A stretch of 64,000 nt of DNA from Alternaria dauci (Eukaryota; Ascomycota; Dothideomycetes; Pleosporales; Pleosporaceae): positions 1,860,001-1,924,000 of the forward strand of contig NC_091273.1 in the NCBI RefSeq assembly GCF_042100115.1. The letters run 5' to 3'. This document shows positions 1 to 11,742 of the stretch, piece after piece; position 1 is the stretch's first letter; each line of letters opens with the position of its first letter. The notes under the pieces are model-generated. The model had not been told where the DNA came from. It worked only from the letters and a program-made list of their open reading frames with translations, and ran no database searches. The position numbers and the translations under genes are program-made.

Positions 1-1945
1 TCTGGACGACGCTGCTGCCGCCACACCTCAAGGAGCGCATAGACCGGTCGCAGATGGCACGCGAGCAGATTCGGAGCTTCCGAACAGTGCACCTCGACTT
101 CCACCCCCAGGAGTCGCACCTCGTCACTTTCAAAGACCCCTGGAGCTTCCCCATCCTCTACCACCCCGAGTGCAACAACCTCGTCGTGCGCCACATGGAG
201 GACATTGCAGAACGGGTAGGCGCCTCTCCTCCCCCAGCCACTCCCGCTAACCACCCAGATCACGGGCATCTGCGTCGCGCTGGGCGAGTACCCCATCATC
301 CGCTACTACCGGCCGCGCGCTCCCACCCACGAGGCCAGCGTCCTGTGCTCGCACCTTGCCCGCTTCGTCCAGGATAAGCTCGACATGTACGCCCAGTTCA
401 ACCAGGACTTTCCGCCCCAGTCGAACCGGCCCCGCGGCGCCCTCTACATTACCGACCGCTCCATGGACCTCATGGCGCCCTTTCTCCACGAGTTCACATA
501 CCAGGCCATGGCCATGGATCTGCTGCCCATACAGGACAGCGACAAGGTGACGTACCGCACCATTGTCAACGAGGAGGATCCCGCGGCCGAGGAAAAGGAC
601 ATGGAGATCTCCGACAAGGACAGGATATGGGTCGAGAACCGCCACCGGCACATGAAAGACACGCTCGACAAGCTCATTAGCGACTTCCAAAAGTTCATCG
701 CCGACAACCCCCATTTCACCAACCAGGACGCCCAGAACGCGGCCGGCATGAATGGCCTGAATGCAATCAAGGACATGATTGCTGGACTGCCGCAGTTTCA
801 GGAGATGAAGGAGGCCTACTCGCTCCACCTCACTATGGCGCAGAAGTGCATGGAGATATTCCAGAAGCACAAGCTGCCTGATCTGGCCTCAGTCGAGCAG
901 GTGAGTCGCACTGACCGTAGACTCGCCCTCTTGCTAACCTGCGCAGTGCCTGGCGACTGGCCTTGACGAAGACTACCGGAAGCCCAAGAACATGACCGAC
1001 CAGATTGTGCGCACCCTGGACGACGAAGAGATAACGCCAGCGGACCGGCTACGCCTCGTCGCGCTCTACGTCCTCTTTAAGAATGGGATCCTGCCCGCCG
1101 ACCTCCAGAAGCTCCTCCTCCACGCACAGCTGCCGCCCACTGACAGCGAAGTCGTCCGCAACCTGGACCTCCTTGGGGCGCGCGTCGCCAGACAGCTCAA
1201 GGAGAAGAGAGACGCACCACCTCCGCTTTTCCCGCCCAAACCAGCCCCGCCTCCAAACACCGAGGACTACGGGTTGTCCAGATTCAACCCCGCGCTGCAG
1301 GATATGCTGGAAGAGCATGTCCGCGGCAGCCTGCCGCAGGATGTCTTTCCCTTTACAAAGATGTCGCCCGACGACGCCGCGAGCATGGCGCAAGAGAATG
1401 CTGCGCCAGCGTCACTCCGCTCTGCAAAGCCGACATGGGCCAAGTCGCGGCTCGCCAGCGCAGAGCCGCGTCAGCGAGTCATCGTCTTTGTAGCTGGCGG
1501 CGCAACCTACTCCGAAGCCCGCGCCTGCTACGATGTCTCGAACAAGACGTCGAGAGACGTCTTCCTTGTCACATCACACATGATGAAGCCGCAACTCTTT
1601 CTCCGCCAAGTTGGCGATCTCAGCCAGAACCGCCGCACCCTGCGTTTGCCCGTCGACCAACCGCAGCCGAAAGCTCCAGCACATCTGTTCGAGAAGCCTG
1701 AACCGCCAAAACCTGCGCCGCCGCCGTCTGGCACCAAACCCCCCATGTCTGGAGGCCTGCCGTCCGGTCCCAGAGTCGCTGGCCCGAAGCCCCCGACCGC
1801 TGCCATGGGCGCCATTAATCTCAACGGCCAGCCACAAAAACACAGTCCGTCGCAGTCGCAGAGCAGCACAAAGCCTGGGAAAGAGGAGAAGGAGGGCAAG
1901 GAAAAGAAGAAGAAGAAGTTGCATCTGTTTTCCTCGAAGCATTAG
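1..1945 (+). CDS. SEC1: Sec1/Munc18-family exocytosis protein, 3' part
   Basis: Partial at the left edge; coding is open from base 3. Exons are about 1-215, 259-900 and 947-1945, with introns of 43 and 46 nt, both in frame. The protein reads through Sec1-family blocks: KDPWSFPILYHPECN, then ITGICVALGEYPIIRYY, then a conserved NRPRGALYITDRSMDLMAPFLHE segment (DRSMDL is the family hallmark) and LVALYVLFKNGI. Sec1 proteins bind syntaxin/SNARE bundles at the plasma membrane and promote vesicle fusion during secretion and tip growth. The last ~110 residues are a Pro-rich linker ending in a run of Lys (KEKKKKKLHLF) before the stop, a fungal C-terminal extension beyond the SNARE-binding fold. The N-terminal domain lies outside the window. 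The gene converges on DIB1. Confidence 0.93.
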
Positions 1946-2299
1946 TGGGGCTTGTTAACGTTTCTTGCTAGGGCGGTGCATACCTTTCTGGCGTTGTTTT
2001 GCTTTGTTCATAGCGAGGATTGACTGCTTCATTTGCTCTTGCGGGTTACTGCATAACTGGCATGGCGTTGGTTGGCTTGTGTAGAATCCTGGCGACTGCC
2101 ACCTATTCGCTTTGTTGTTGGTTAATAGATAGATGGCAAGGATGCCGCTGATAGATACAAGTTGGAAAAGTACTCGTCACCACTCTTGCTCCTGTCAGAC
2201 TTGTACGCCTTGGACCAGTCAGGATATATTTTCTGTCATGTCTCGTCCTGTAGTATCGCCTCTTGATACCCGTTCTTCCCTCTCACTCATCAGTCCAGA
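1946..2299. other. Intergenic, convergent 3' regions of SEC1 and DIB1
   Basis: 354 bases between two stop codons facing each other. Both 3' UTRs must lie here. I see no ORF with family resemblance, no RNA gene and no repeat. Confidence 0.6.
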
Positions 2300-2843
2300 C
2301 TAGTACGCCCACTTAGTCGAGTAATCTCGCGGACTGACAACAAGGCCCTTCCCCTTGCTCGCACCCCTGTACACTGTTTCCAGTATATCAATCAGCTCCT
2401 GCTTGGTGCCAATAGGGAAATTGATCTTGTTGTTGTTGCCCGTGCCAAAATCGACCTGGATGTGCTTGTTGCGCCAGAAGAACATTACGGTGCAGGGGTC
2501 GTAGATCTCGTACATGGCGTTGAAGTCTGGTACTTGCTGTTGCTGCATCAGTCGCGGGCGTATTTAGGGAGCAAGGTGCAGGCAAGAGAGAAAGGAGCTC
2601 ACCTTGTTGTCGACGACGTAGATTGCAACCCAGTCTTTGACGGCATCGACGATTTTATACAGCATCTCGTCCATCCCCATGCATTCGGGTGTGTAGTCGT
2701 TTCCGAAACGGAGGCATACTATGCGTGCCTCTTCACTGAGCTGCGTAATGTGAGGAGCGGGACTGATGAGCAAGCAGGGAACGTACAATGGCCTGGTCGA
2801 CGTGCCACGCGGAGGGTAGGTGCTGTAGCATCACTGAACCCAT
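2300..2843 (-). CDS. DIB1: Dib1/Dim1, thioredoxin-like U4/U6.U5 tri-snRNP protein
   Basis: Three exons on the minus strand: 2843-2787, 2740-2603 and 2536-2300, giving 143 residues, the length of the family. The product matches Dim1/TXNL4A end to end: M..MLQHLPSAWHVDQAI, then LSEEARIVCLRFGNDYTPEC, then VPDFNAMYEIYDPCTVMFFWRNKHI, then GTGNNNKINF, ending ETVYRGASKGKGLVVSPRDYSTKWAY. Dib1 occupies the active-site region of the pre-catalytic spliceosome (B complex) and leaves on activation; it has a thioredoxin fold but no redox CxxC. Introns are 46 and 66 nt. The exon 3 start was placed at CAA (Gln) because it keeps the alignment ungapped. The ATG at 2843 is preferred over any upstream frame extension because the family starts with a short Met-x-x-x-Leu. 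Confidence 0.95.
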
Positions 2844-3039
2844 GATGGCGACGGTTGGGGACGTGAGAGAGTCACAGACGAGTATGATTGTTGTCAGTAG
2901 TAAGTGATGGAGTGCAAAATCCGCAAGCAAGTGGATGAAGCTGGAGAAGGCACAATCGATCACATGTCAGGTTTACCTACAACTGCTGGGAGTTCCGTTT
3001 GCTCCCACCCCACTGCCTAGAACAGACTATATCATTACG

Positions 3040-3492
3040 TCAATCTCTCACGCCCGTCGCGTAGTATTCCTCTATGCTTCTTTGGGGCGCATAGTATTCG
3101 GTCCTAGTACTGGGCGCAACATTCCCCGACCGCTTCGCCACCATCTCCTGCACAAAGGCCTCGTAGCTCTTGTATGGTCGCCCAGCCGTCTGTGGATGTT
3201 TTGCTGCCCAAGCGAGGAACGCCGCTTTCTGTTCTTCTGCTGCCTGCTGCTCTTGTTCCAAAGACATTGGTTGATTCCTCGCATCCTTGCTTGTGGCGCC
3301 TGGAGTTCGCTGTCCAGTCACGGGATCACGGCCAGCCGCTCGACGTGCTTCCGCGAGAAGGTCGGCGCTGGTGGGTGTAGTTGGTCGGTGAGAAATGTTG
3401 TTGGCATCATGGGGTTTCTGGTATGGATTTGACTTTCCGCGAAGCTTATTGATAGGGGACAGCAGTACTGATGTGATTGATAGCCCGGGCAT
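3040..3492 (-). CDS. Hypothetical protein, 150 aa
   Basis: A single uninterrupted frame with a true ATG at 3492 and TGA at 3040. I do not recognise a family. The product is basic and polar: the first 25 residues (MPGLSITSVLLSPINKLRGK) could form a short amphipathic or targeting segment, the middle has a run TSADLLAEARRAAGRDPVTGQRTPG, followed by a Gln/Glu-rich helical stretch (SLEQEQQAAEEQKAAFLAWAAKH) and a Tyr-rich end (TEYYAPQRSIEEYYATG). No membrane span or metal motif is visible. It lies on the same strand as DIB1, 196 bases upstream of its start. Amino-acid use is not that of a random frame, and no antisense gene explains it, so a real small gene is likely, but function is unknown. Confidence 0.6.
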   Translation of the reverse strand: MPGLSITSVLLSPINKLRGKSNPYQKPHDANNISHRPTTPTSADLLAEARRAAGRDPVTGQRTPGATSKDARNQPMSLEQEQQAAEEQKAAFLAWAAKHPQTAGRPYKSYEAFVQEMVAKRSGNVAPSTRTEYYAPQRSIEEYYATGVRD

Positions 3493-4156
3493 CTCTAACG
3501 TTGACGCGGAATGAGATTCCCCGCCCCGAGACCGGTGTCGTAGTTGTCGAGTATATCAGAACTTGGATGGAACGCCCTCGAAGCCTGTCCCCTTGTCTCC
3601 CACGGTGAATGCAGCACGCTGGAAGGTTTTCAAGTAGTATATGCCAAGGACTCTTTGCTGCTGCTGACAAGACTCCGGTGTGCTATTAGTCGAGATACCT
3701 GGGTCGAGATACTGAGTCGAAATTACTTTGCATGTCTCCAACTCTCAACCAAGGACCCAAAGCTACATTTAATACTTCGTAAAAGACACAGCGGTTGCAG
3801 CCTACGAGAAGTCAGGGGTCTGAGCGGTAAGGCGCCCGGCTAACCGCATCGAGAGCGGGCAATGAAGAAATAGACAAGTGCCAATAAGCCAAGTCGTACT
3901 GATCAGGGACGGATGCCAGGACTGTTCTGAGCATGTGGTTGAACAAAATTACCAAGCTTCTTCGTACTACGACCAATAGCATGTTTGACTAAGCGTAAGT
4001 ACACAGATTATCTGTTCGAGGTGCAACGAAACACAAGGCGACACGGGGGTGTGCCTGCCGAGCGATGAAGTAGAGAGACCCAACGGCCGAGAATATAAGG
4101 CTGGAGGAAATGGAAAACAAAACGCCGAAAAGAAGCCAGTCAACCGGCAATCCACA
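3493..4156. other. Intergenic, no gene seen
   Basis: 664 bases between the 150-aa gene (its promoter side) and the 3' end of the F-box gene. Short frames occur on both strands but none has a recognisable product. A 30-base stretch near 3818-3850 looks like a tRNA D-arm but lacks the rest of a tRNA. Confidence 0.5.
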
Positions 4157-7100
4157 TTACCACATCCGCCCTTTGCCCTTGCTGCCAGCCGCTGGACTAA
4201 GCGGTGGAAAAGCGTCTTCGGCATCCCTCCTACTCTGCTCTTCAGCAAGACTCAGCTGCATGGCAAATTCCAAATCCGACATCTCGCTCTCGTTGCTCGA
4301 TCCAGCGGTCGTCTTGTCCTTCCTGGGGGTGCCGCCTTGGGAACGCGACGGCAGAGACTTTTTGCCTTTGGCGTACTTGATTGGAATATCGAACGCGGAA
4401 GGCGGCGTCGTGGCGGGTTCGTACATGCCAGCACCGGAGCTCTCGTTGAGAGAGAGGCGAATCGCTTCAGCAATGTCGGCATCCAGTTCTTCATCGTCTT
4501 TGATGGCAGGTGACGAAGGCTGGGCTTGGATGCTCGGCTCTGGCGTTACAGTCTCGCTGCTCAGGGCACTACTCTCGCGCTCGATGCGGCGCAACTCCTC
4601 CGCTTCCATTGTCTCCTGGGAGAGCATCGCGGCGTATGCCAAAGCCTCGTCCTCGCTCAACAGCTCCGTACCGAAACGACCAGCCAGACGCTCCGCCTGC
4701 TTGTGACGTTCCTGCCTGTCACGCTCCAGCTCAGACTGCTCGTTGGCGATGTAGTTCTTCAAGTTGACTCTGCCCGTACCAGCAAAGCGCTCTGCAGTGT
4801 TGTTGCTTCCGCGTTCAGCTCTTCGGAGTCTACGTTTGCTGCTTCTGTACTGATCGGCGGCAGAAGAGCTGTAGCTCCAGAACCGAAGCTGGTTGCCAAG
4901 CGACACTGCGCCTCGCAAGACAGTCGGATCTGGATCGAGGCATACGGCGCCGGCAGCAAACATGTTGATGCCGACTCCTTGGACAGAAGCCTGGGCCTGC
5001 ACGAGCTGTCTGCGAGCACGCGAAGCATGTCGAGAGTGAAGTGTAGTGATGGGCGACATACTCGAAGCCAACGGGTCCCATGCCTGTACCAGGCCGTCGT
5101 TTCCGCCTGCTACGAGATAGAGAGAGGTGACAGCCAAGCATGATATCTCTGGCGAGTCGGTGTAGATGATGCGAATAGGGTCGATGTTGTTTGTATACTC
5201 GGACGAGCGCGATGTGGGCGCCCGAATGTCCCAGAGTAGCACTACGCCAGACTTGGTGCCAGCAGCCAGGAATCTTGCGCGCTGACCAGGAATGTCAGAA
5301 GGATATGCAGGCTGGCTTGCAACTGACATTGGCGAAGCATAGGGTGAGGACGCCGTGGAAGAAGTCGAGAAACCGAGTGCAGGATCTTCAGACAGGGTTA
5401 AAGTGGCAAACGTAGAGATATCCAGAGTGGTAGTGGTAAGCTGGGTGCTCTTGAAGCCGCCGAAAGTGAGCTTTGAACACCTCCACTCTTCTTCAAATAG
5501 GCTTACTCGTTCCGGTGAACTCGTAGTCGACATGTACGAAGAACTGCGCTCGCGGAGAGTAGTCGTAGAATCTAGGGCTCCCGTGCCTGGACCACCGAAC
5601 AGAGATATAGTCGGCGCAGGCTGAGGCGTCATGACACGGCTTGAGGTAGTCGTACTCTTTCCTTGGTCAGTCTTGCATCGGGTGAAACGTCTGACGTCCG
5701 CGACGTCTCCTTCTTCCAGTCCGCACTCAAAGACGACTACGGCCTCTCCAGCGTGGTTGCCGTCGTCGCCAGCAAAGTCGACCTCGAGTCTTCGGCGCAT
5801 ATCCCATCCAAGGCACGTCTTCCGGAAATCCTTGGGCTGCTTGCGAAGGAACTGTTGTATCTCTCTGGTCTCTGCGGTGATTTGTTCCTTGCTCAAGCAC
5901 ATGCCATCCCACGACGTCCGAGGCGAGTAGCTGCCGTCAACATCGGCGTCGCTGTATGGATCTGGCCGTGCAGTGCGCCGGCTAGGCTCTACCAGGTTCC
6001 AGTAGACGCTGCGGCCAGTGAGCCAGCCCAGATACTCCGAGTATTGCTCAATGTCATCCTTGGGGGCCTGGCTGCGGGTTGGAAATTTGGTCAGGTAGAA
6101 GATCTCGCCAAGGGCATTCAGAGCGACCGCCCAAATGCGGTTCTGAGCATAGCGCTTAGCTGAGTACTGCTCGTCTACAGCGATGGCGATGATGGGTACG
6201 CCCGGACTGAGAACCCAGCGCGCAGTCAGCTCGCCACGCTGTACGCGAGACGACCGGAGACCATCTGTACCAATGCTGCAGGCACTGACGACACCAGCTG
6301 CAGAGCCCATCATCATGCCAATCAACCCCTCCGACAGCGTGGGGATTGTGCTCGACTTGGCGATCCAGACACTGCAGATGGCACCGCCGTCGATGCCTAG
6401 CTTCGGTATGCCAACTTCTGGCATAGTGAAATCGCTGGGCTCAGCTATGAAGCGACCACGCATCTCCTCCAAGGATCGGTAGTAACACGAGCCTTCTGGG
6501 CAGCCCTGGCCATAGATCATGCCATACGGCTGCGATATGTCCATGACATTGGGCCGTCCGACAACATCTCCGGAGCCCAGTCCCCACTCCGCAACACCGG
6601 GGAAGCGTTCTGAAAACTGACTGTAGAAGTGGGGGTCGCTCTGTCCCCACGGGTCGACTTTACCAGTCGTCGGATCGCTGCTGGTTACCATGCCAATATC
6701 GTCTGCACCATGAATGAAGCGCGGCATCTTCTTGTTCAGGCCAGACCCGAACGTGGCCTGCAGGTGATTTATGATGGTATATGTCTTGGCATCGTAGGTT
6801 ATCATTGGGGTGACTGTCTGCATCTGCGCAGCGCGAGACGGCGTCGAAGGGACCTGCACTGGCTTGCCTCTAACGAGCGACCGCAAGAGCCTGGTGCGCA
6901 GAATGTACTCGCTCCTCCACGAAGCCAGTGCTGTAAGCCTAGTGAAGCGTCTCTTTTCTGACCGCACGACCAAGCCATTACCCTCAAGAGCTGAGCGGAA
7001 TGCAGCATCTTCGAGCGAATGGGGGCCTGGGAAATAGCGAGCAAAGGCCACCTGCCAGGCGTGTGGGGTAGTGACTGCATCGTGGAAACGGCGGGAAACG

Positions 7101-7626
7101 AGGGAAACTGCGGCAAGGTCGTTTGGCGACAGGTGGGCGATGGCGTGGATCAAGACCTCTGCGCAAGGTCAGCTCGTGTCCGAATGTAAGCATTGTCAGT
7201 CTCGGGCCGTATGTACACACCATTTGGCAGCTTCGTGATAGGAGAGTCCTTGTCGCTGGGCTTCTTGCTGCTCTTGATAATCTCGAACAGGGGCCCATCA
7301 GCGGGTTTCCGTGGTGAAGTCTTCAGCGCATTTTCATATTCAGTGATTCTGTCCCTCGGCGGCGGCGAGGGGGACGCAATGCGCTTCAGTCCGTCTGGGT
7401 CCACGGTATCGGCTGTTCCGTTGCTGGCCCTGTCTGCACGCGTCGCATCGCGTGCGAGTCCAGCGGGCGTTGGCCCAGGCTCTCCCCACAGCTCACCCGA
7501 GTGAGGCTGCAGAGAGTCCTGCAAGTCATCGCTGCGGTGCTGTCCATGCTGGGAGGCGGTGGCGGTGTCGGGAAACGTCTGTAGGCGGGAAACGTTTTGT
7601 AATACGTTTGTAGGCTCTGGCTGCAT
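4157..7626 (-). CDS. F-box/WD40/UIM protein, Ufo1-like SCF substrate receptor
   Basis: Two exons, 7626-7221 and 7158-4157, 1135 residues. The 62-nt intron interrupts the F-box and its removal restores ITKLPNEVLIHAIAHLSPNDLAAVSLVSRRFHDAV (residues ~129-165), a textbook F-box that binds Skp1. The centre contains WD-type strands, for example LAAGTKSGVVLLWDIRAP and LVAGGNDGLVQAWDPLA. The C terminus carries ubiquitin-interacting motifs: EDEALAYAAMLSQE (weaker), ELDADIAEAIRLSLNE and SDLEFAMQLSLAEE. F-box plus WD40 plus C-terminal UIMs is the architecture of yeast Ufo1, which brings nuclear substrates to SCF ligase and uses its UIMs for its own turnover. Assignment to Ufo1 rests on architecture; sequence identity was not measured. 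Confidence 0.85.
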
Positions 7627-8172
7627 AAAATTGTGGAAATGGTTCGTGGATGGAGGCAGTCGACCGAGCTTATGGGCAATGCTCAGTCAAAGAGGATGAT
7701 GTGTTCGCGAGGATGTACGGTTTCGTGGTGTTGATGCGAGGAGAAGGTTCGGGAGGTGAAGTTGATGACTCGGTTTGCGGCTGCCAAGATAAGAAGGTCG
7801 TGATTGATATGACGATCGCCACTCGCAGATGGCAGCTGCGAACGTGGGGTTGCAAGAGACGGTACTGGCAAATCGCATCAACAGACCCACTATTACTTCG
7901 CATCTGGCATGTACAAACGTCACGAGTACCGCTTAGTATCTCATTAGTTTGTGCATTCCGATAAGTTCCGAACGAGGCACCAGCGTGGAGCTCGTTTTCT
8001 CCCTTCCGCTGACCAACCACTCCTTAAGGTATACGCAGATTCGTTAACTTCAAACGAAATGCATAACGTTTGTCTTCGGGTCTAGTGCCTGAGGACCAAT
8101 GACAACGGGCTCTTGTATGATTCATTTAATTATCCAAACAGAACAAACGCCAGCCGGCATGCAAGGTTCATA
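7627..8172. other. Intergenic upstream of the F-box gene
   Basis: 546 bases that must hold the promoter of the F-box gene and the 3' UTR of the RING-ligase gene. No RNA gene, repeat or recognisable ORF product was seen. Confidence 0.5.
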
Positions 8173-11014
8173 TCAAGGGACGTACAGCCGTGAGTATGCG
8201 GCTACATTCGTCCTGCAGCATACACATGCGGTATAGTTTTTCGAAGCCAACCCCACCCGGCAGTCGTCGCACAAGCTCAAGCACCCACACGGCCACACCA
8301 GCACAGTCCTCGGCGACATCTGACAGACCACACACTGTGGCCCCTCCGAGCCCATACCCTCTGCTCCCGTGTCCCAGCTGCCAGCATTGCTCGCGCCCTG
8401 TGGTGCAGCCGCGCTCCGACGGCTGAGAATGAAATCCTCCAGAAGCTGCTCCTCTTCATCTGGAGACATGTCGACGCCACCACCCAGCTTGTAGCGTGAT
8501 GTTGTGAGGATCTTGGCTTCTTCGCGCTCGAGAGCCTTGCGGTACTGCGAGCGTGTCATGATGCCCGAGCTCTGGAGGTGTTGTGACAGCAGCTTGGCTT
8601 CCTCCCGATCCTCTCTGGTCTTTGGATTGAGGAGCTGAGAAAGACGGGAGAAGTCCATTGCGTCGTCGGCCAAGGGTGTTTCTTCCCGGCTCCGCTGGTA
8701 CGTACCGCGCGTAGGCGTCCTTTGGCCATCGTCCACGTCTGACCATTCGTCGTTATCTGTCGTAGTAGCATATGATACGACGCTGGTAGCGTCGTCGTCT
8801 TGTGGAACAACATAGTCCCGGCTGTTGTCAACCTCGTTCCAGAGACTCCCGTTGCGCCACCAGGAGTACAAATAGTCATCGAGACGGTCCTCCGAGTCCT
8901 CTGCATCTGGCTGGGAGTAAAAGCCACTCTGGCGGAGCCTCTCCTTCGCGAAGGACTCGACATCGAATTCTCGGTTCTGCCGAACGTGGGACCGGTCATC
9001 CATGGTAAGCCACGGCTCTTTTGATGGTGTTGTTTGGCTCTGGTATCGTCCTGTTCCAGCTGCTGAAGCATACATCTTTTCATCGACATCCATTAGTCCC
9101 ACAGCCCGTCGTAGCCATCTAGGCCGGTAGCTAATCCCCGTCTTGGTCAATGCCCAGTATGTGATCCTTGCAAGGCCGAGGACGATCAACTTCGATATGC
9201 GATAGAAGAATTGATACGTCTGGAGATAGCGACTACGCTGCTGAAGCGCGGGGTCATGCTGTCCCATAGCACTAGAGGAATCAGCAGAGACTACACCTCG
9301 CGTCTTGCGCTCTCTCGCGTAGCCTGACGAGGATTTTTCCGTCCTAGTATCACTAAGCTCATCAGTCACCTCAACCCCCTGCGCGAATGTATCGTTTCTG
9401 AGCTCGGGCGGGATGCTGGTAATCATCTCTCGGGTTTTCCGCCGTCGAGCGAGCAGTTCCTGTAATCTCTGCTTTTCAAGCCAGGTCATTGCATGGACGT
9501 TGACTCTAGTTCCCTCGTTGAGAAACACGGCCTCACTGGCCGAGGTCAGAATGACATAGCCTACCTTGAGTATGGTGGTGTAGAAGTCTTCGTGCCAGTT
9601 GATGGTCAATGGCGTGATCGAGGATAGGTGGATGTTGGCATGCAAATTACCATAAGCCAACGAGAACCTCTCTCCCAAGCTCAGATTCTCGGTGTGTCCT
9701 GCCGGCGGGGATATTACAGTAACAAGGAAAGCCAAGAGGTAGATTAGTGCGCACACGGCGATGCCCGCCAGTATCAGCAGGTGTGGGATGAAGCCGATAA
9801 TGCAGACTGTGGGAAACCTCAGGATGCCCACATAGTGGTCTGGATCAGTGACCATCCTGGTCAGACGGACGCAACTCCAGGCGAAAGCCGACATGTATGC
9901 TAGCCCACACATGGTGGTTGTCACTAATCGCCATCTCGAGCGCACTCCAGCAATGGCTAACAAGTTGCTTGTAAAGTGGCTTACACTGGAGATGAGAGAT
10001 ATCAACAACACTTCTGGCGGCACATTGGCCATCTTGGAGAGTTTCGACCTTGGGATCGTGAGGGAAGTACCGTTTGGGGTGAAGACCGGCTTTGGCTTAA
10101 AGAAGCTTGTTGAATCGACCGCCAGCGGTTTCGTCACCACAGCCTCTGCCTCTGCAAATGCGAGCGAGTGTTCAAAGATGGTCATGCCAACCTCCTGAAT
10201 CGGACGTCTTCCCTGCAGGGCGCACGCCAGGGTATCGACAAACTGACCGAACCCTAGGGTCACAAACATGGGCCACAGCAGCGCTAGCGACCCAGATGAT
10301 CGCGTGCTCGACGGATCGATGGGTAGCATATTTGCAGCTCGGCATGAGTCCTCGGTGGTTTCCCAGAAGAGGACTGCCGATGCCACTTGCCACAGATAAC
10401 CGCCTTCGCCGGCAAAATCTGTGTCCAGCTGCCGGTCGTCCGCCCCGTATTGCATTGCCGACCATCCTGGTGAGGTTTGGCATCGAATGGCCCGTAGAAT
10501 GCCCTGTGTTTGATAGAGGAACAAGATCAGGGGCATGATGTAGAGCGCGAAGCGGAGGTAAAGGCGGTCGAAGGAGAGCGGCACGCGGCTGTTTCCATAG
10601 AAGTGAGTTCTGTTGAGGATGATTGCCTGCGAGCATGCATTTAGTACGAGTAGTGTATAGTCAGGAGGTCAGTCTTACAATCGCAAAGGTTGCGATGGCC
10701 CATTTGGAGGTGATGTAGCTGAACCAAGCAGCCACATTCCTCAGAGCCTGCCACACTGTCATGTCGCCATCAGTTGTTGTTGTTGCCACCGCTGAAGCCG
10801 CAGCAGCAATGGATTCCTGCACAAAGCTCGGGGCTGCAGTTGTCATGGTGCTGTTAGTCAGGTTGGCTGTTGGTTCGGCGATAACGCTTCCACCCGAGCG
10901 CATCATGTCGCCAAGAGAGCTGGCTTTGGAAAACAGACGCGGTAGTGCCATGAGCAAGTCCGCCGGCGACGGCAAGAAGGAAGTCGCGTTGGCAAACGCG
11001 CCGGGAGACTCCAT
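8173..11014 (-). CDS. Asi1/Asi3-type membrane RING ubiquitin ligase
   Basis: Exons 11014-10679 and 10626-8173 with a 52-nt intron; about 929 residues from the first in-frame ATG. The same frame stays open to a non-ATG position at 11113, so an upstream exon spliced at an AG near 11107 is possible. The protein is polytopic: hydrophobic spans include WAIATFAIAIIL, LRFALYIMPLILFLY, LALLWPMFVTLGF, VCIIGFIPHLLILAGIAVCAL and an adjoining IYLLAFLVTVI. A long cytosolic/nuclear loop follows, then a C-terminal zinc finger: CVVC, then WPCGCLSLCDDCR, then CVCC, ending RLYVP at the last residue. Yeast Asi1/Asi3 are inner nuclear membrane ligases degrading mislocalised proteins and latent Stp factors; filamentous fungi have one such gene. 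The CGC in place of the usual C-x-H makes an all-cysteine finger. Confidence 0.82.
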
Positions 11015-11742
11015 GCGGACGGCTGCGGATATCCGAGGATATCCAGAACTACTTGGAATATCGAGGGTTGGGCCGTTGTTCGACTGGAAACATGGTAACT
11101 GTGAAGTAGACACAATCCGCGCAACAGTTGTGTCAAGCGTTGTGGGGATGCTTGAGGTGATGGTAGCTTGGTCCGCAAGTTGGCCGTGTCAAGCGTGGGG
11201 ATGACGCGACCCGAGCGGGCGGGCTGCAGCTACAAACGTGGGTAACCTCCGCCCCGGCTCCGAGGTGTATGGGCTTGTGTACCCAACACTTGAAAGCGTT
11301 AGGGACATGCTATATTTTATATTGATGTAGTAGAAATATAATAAGTTACAGCCTTGGAATGCAGGTCTTGCTAGAAGACAGCTTATTACAAATGGGCTTC
11401 TTTGTCACGGTCGTTCCTAGTGGTAATGCATATCTCGAGTCCACGTACTACATATTCTAGTACGAATGAGCTCGAATGTTCAGACTGTATGATTGCAACA
11501 GTGCCTGGTCAGATCTAACTTCAAGGGTGGACAAAACATTCTACTTGGTCCTGTTCACAGAGTAGCGGCTTTGGTCCATAACTTGATAACAACGAGCTTC
11601 ATGTATACCTGAGCCGTCGAGCATCTATGCACCGAGTCCTCAATTGTCATCTTACATGCACACATGGCATACAAGTGCTCTATATTCCAACGCCGTTGAT
11701 GCTAGGTATAATACAGTTGTATACACTCCAAAGCAGCTTCGC
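11015..11742. other. Intergenic between the RING-ligase promoter and uS12m 3' end
   Basis: About 730 bases, with an A+T-rich patch around 11300-11390. No RNA gene or plausible product found. An extra 5' exon for the RING-ligase gene could lie in its left part. Confidence 0.45.

Noticed and set aside
3816..3850. tRNA-like segment (GAGCGGTAAGGCGCC)
   Set aside because: Resembles a D arm, but no T-loop (GTTCGANTC) or closing acceptor stem follows at the right distance.
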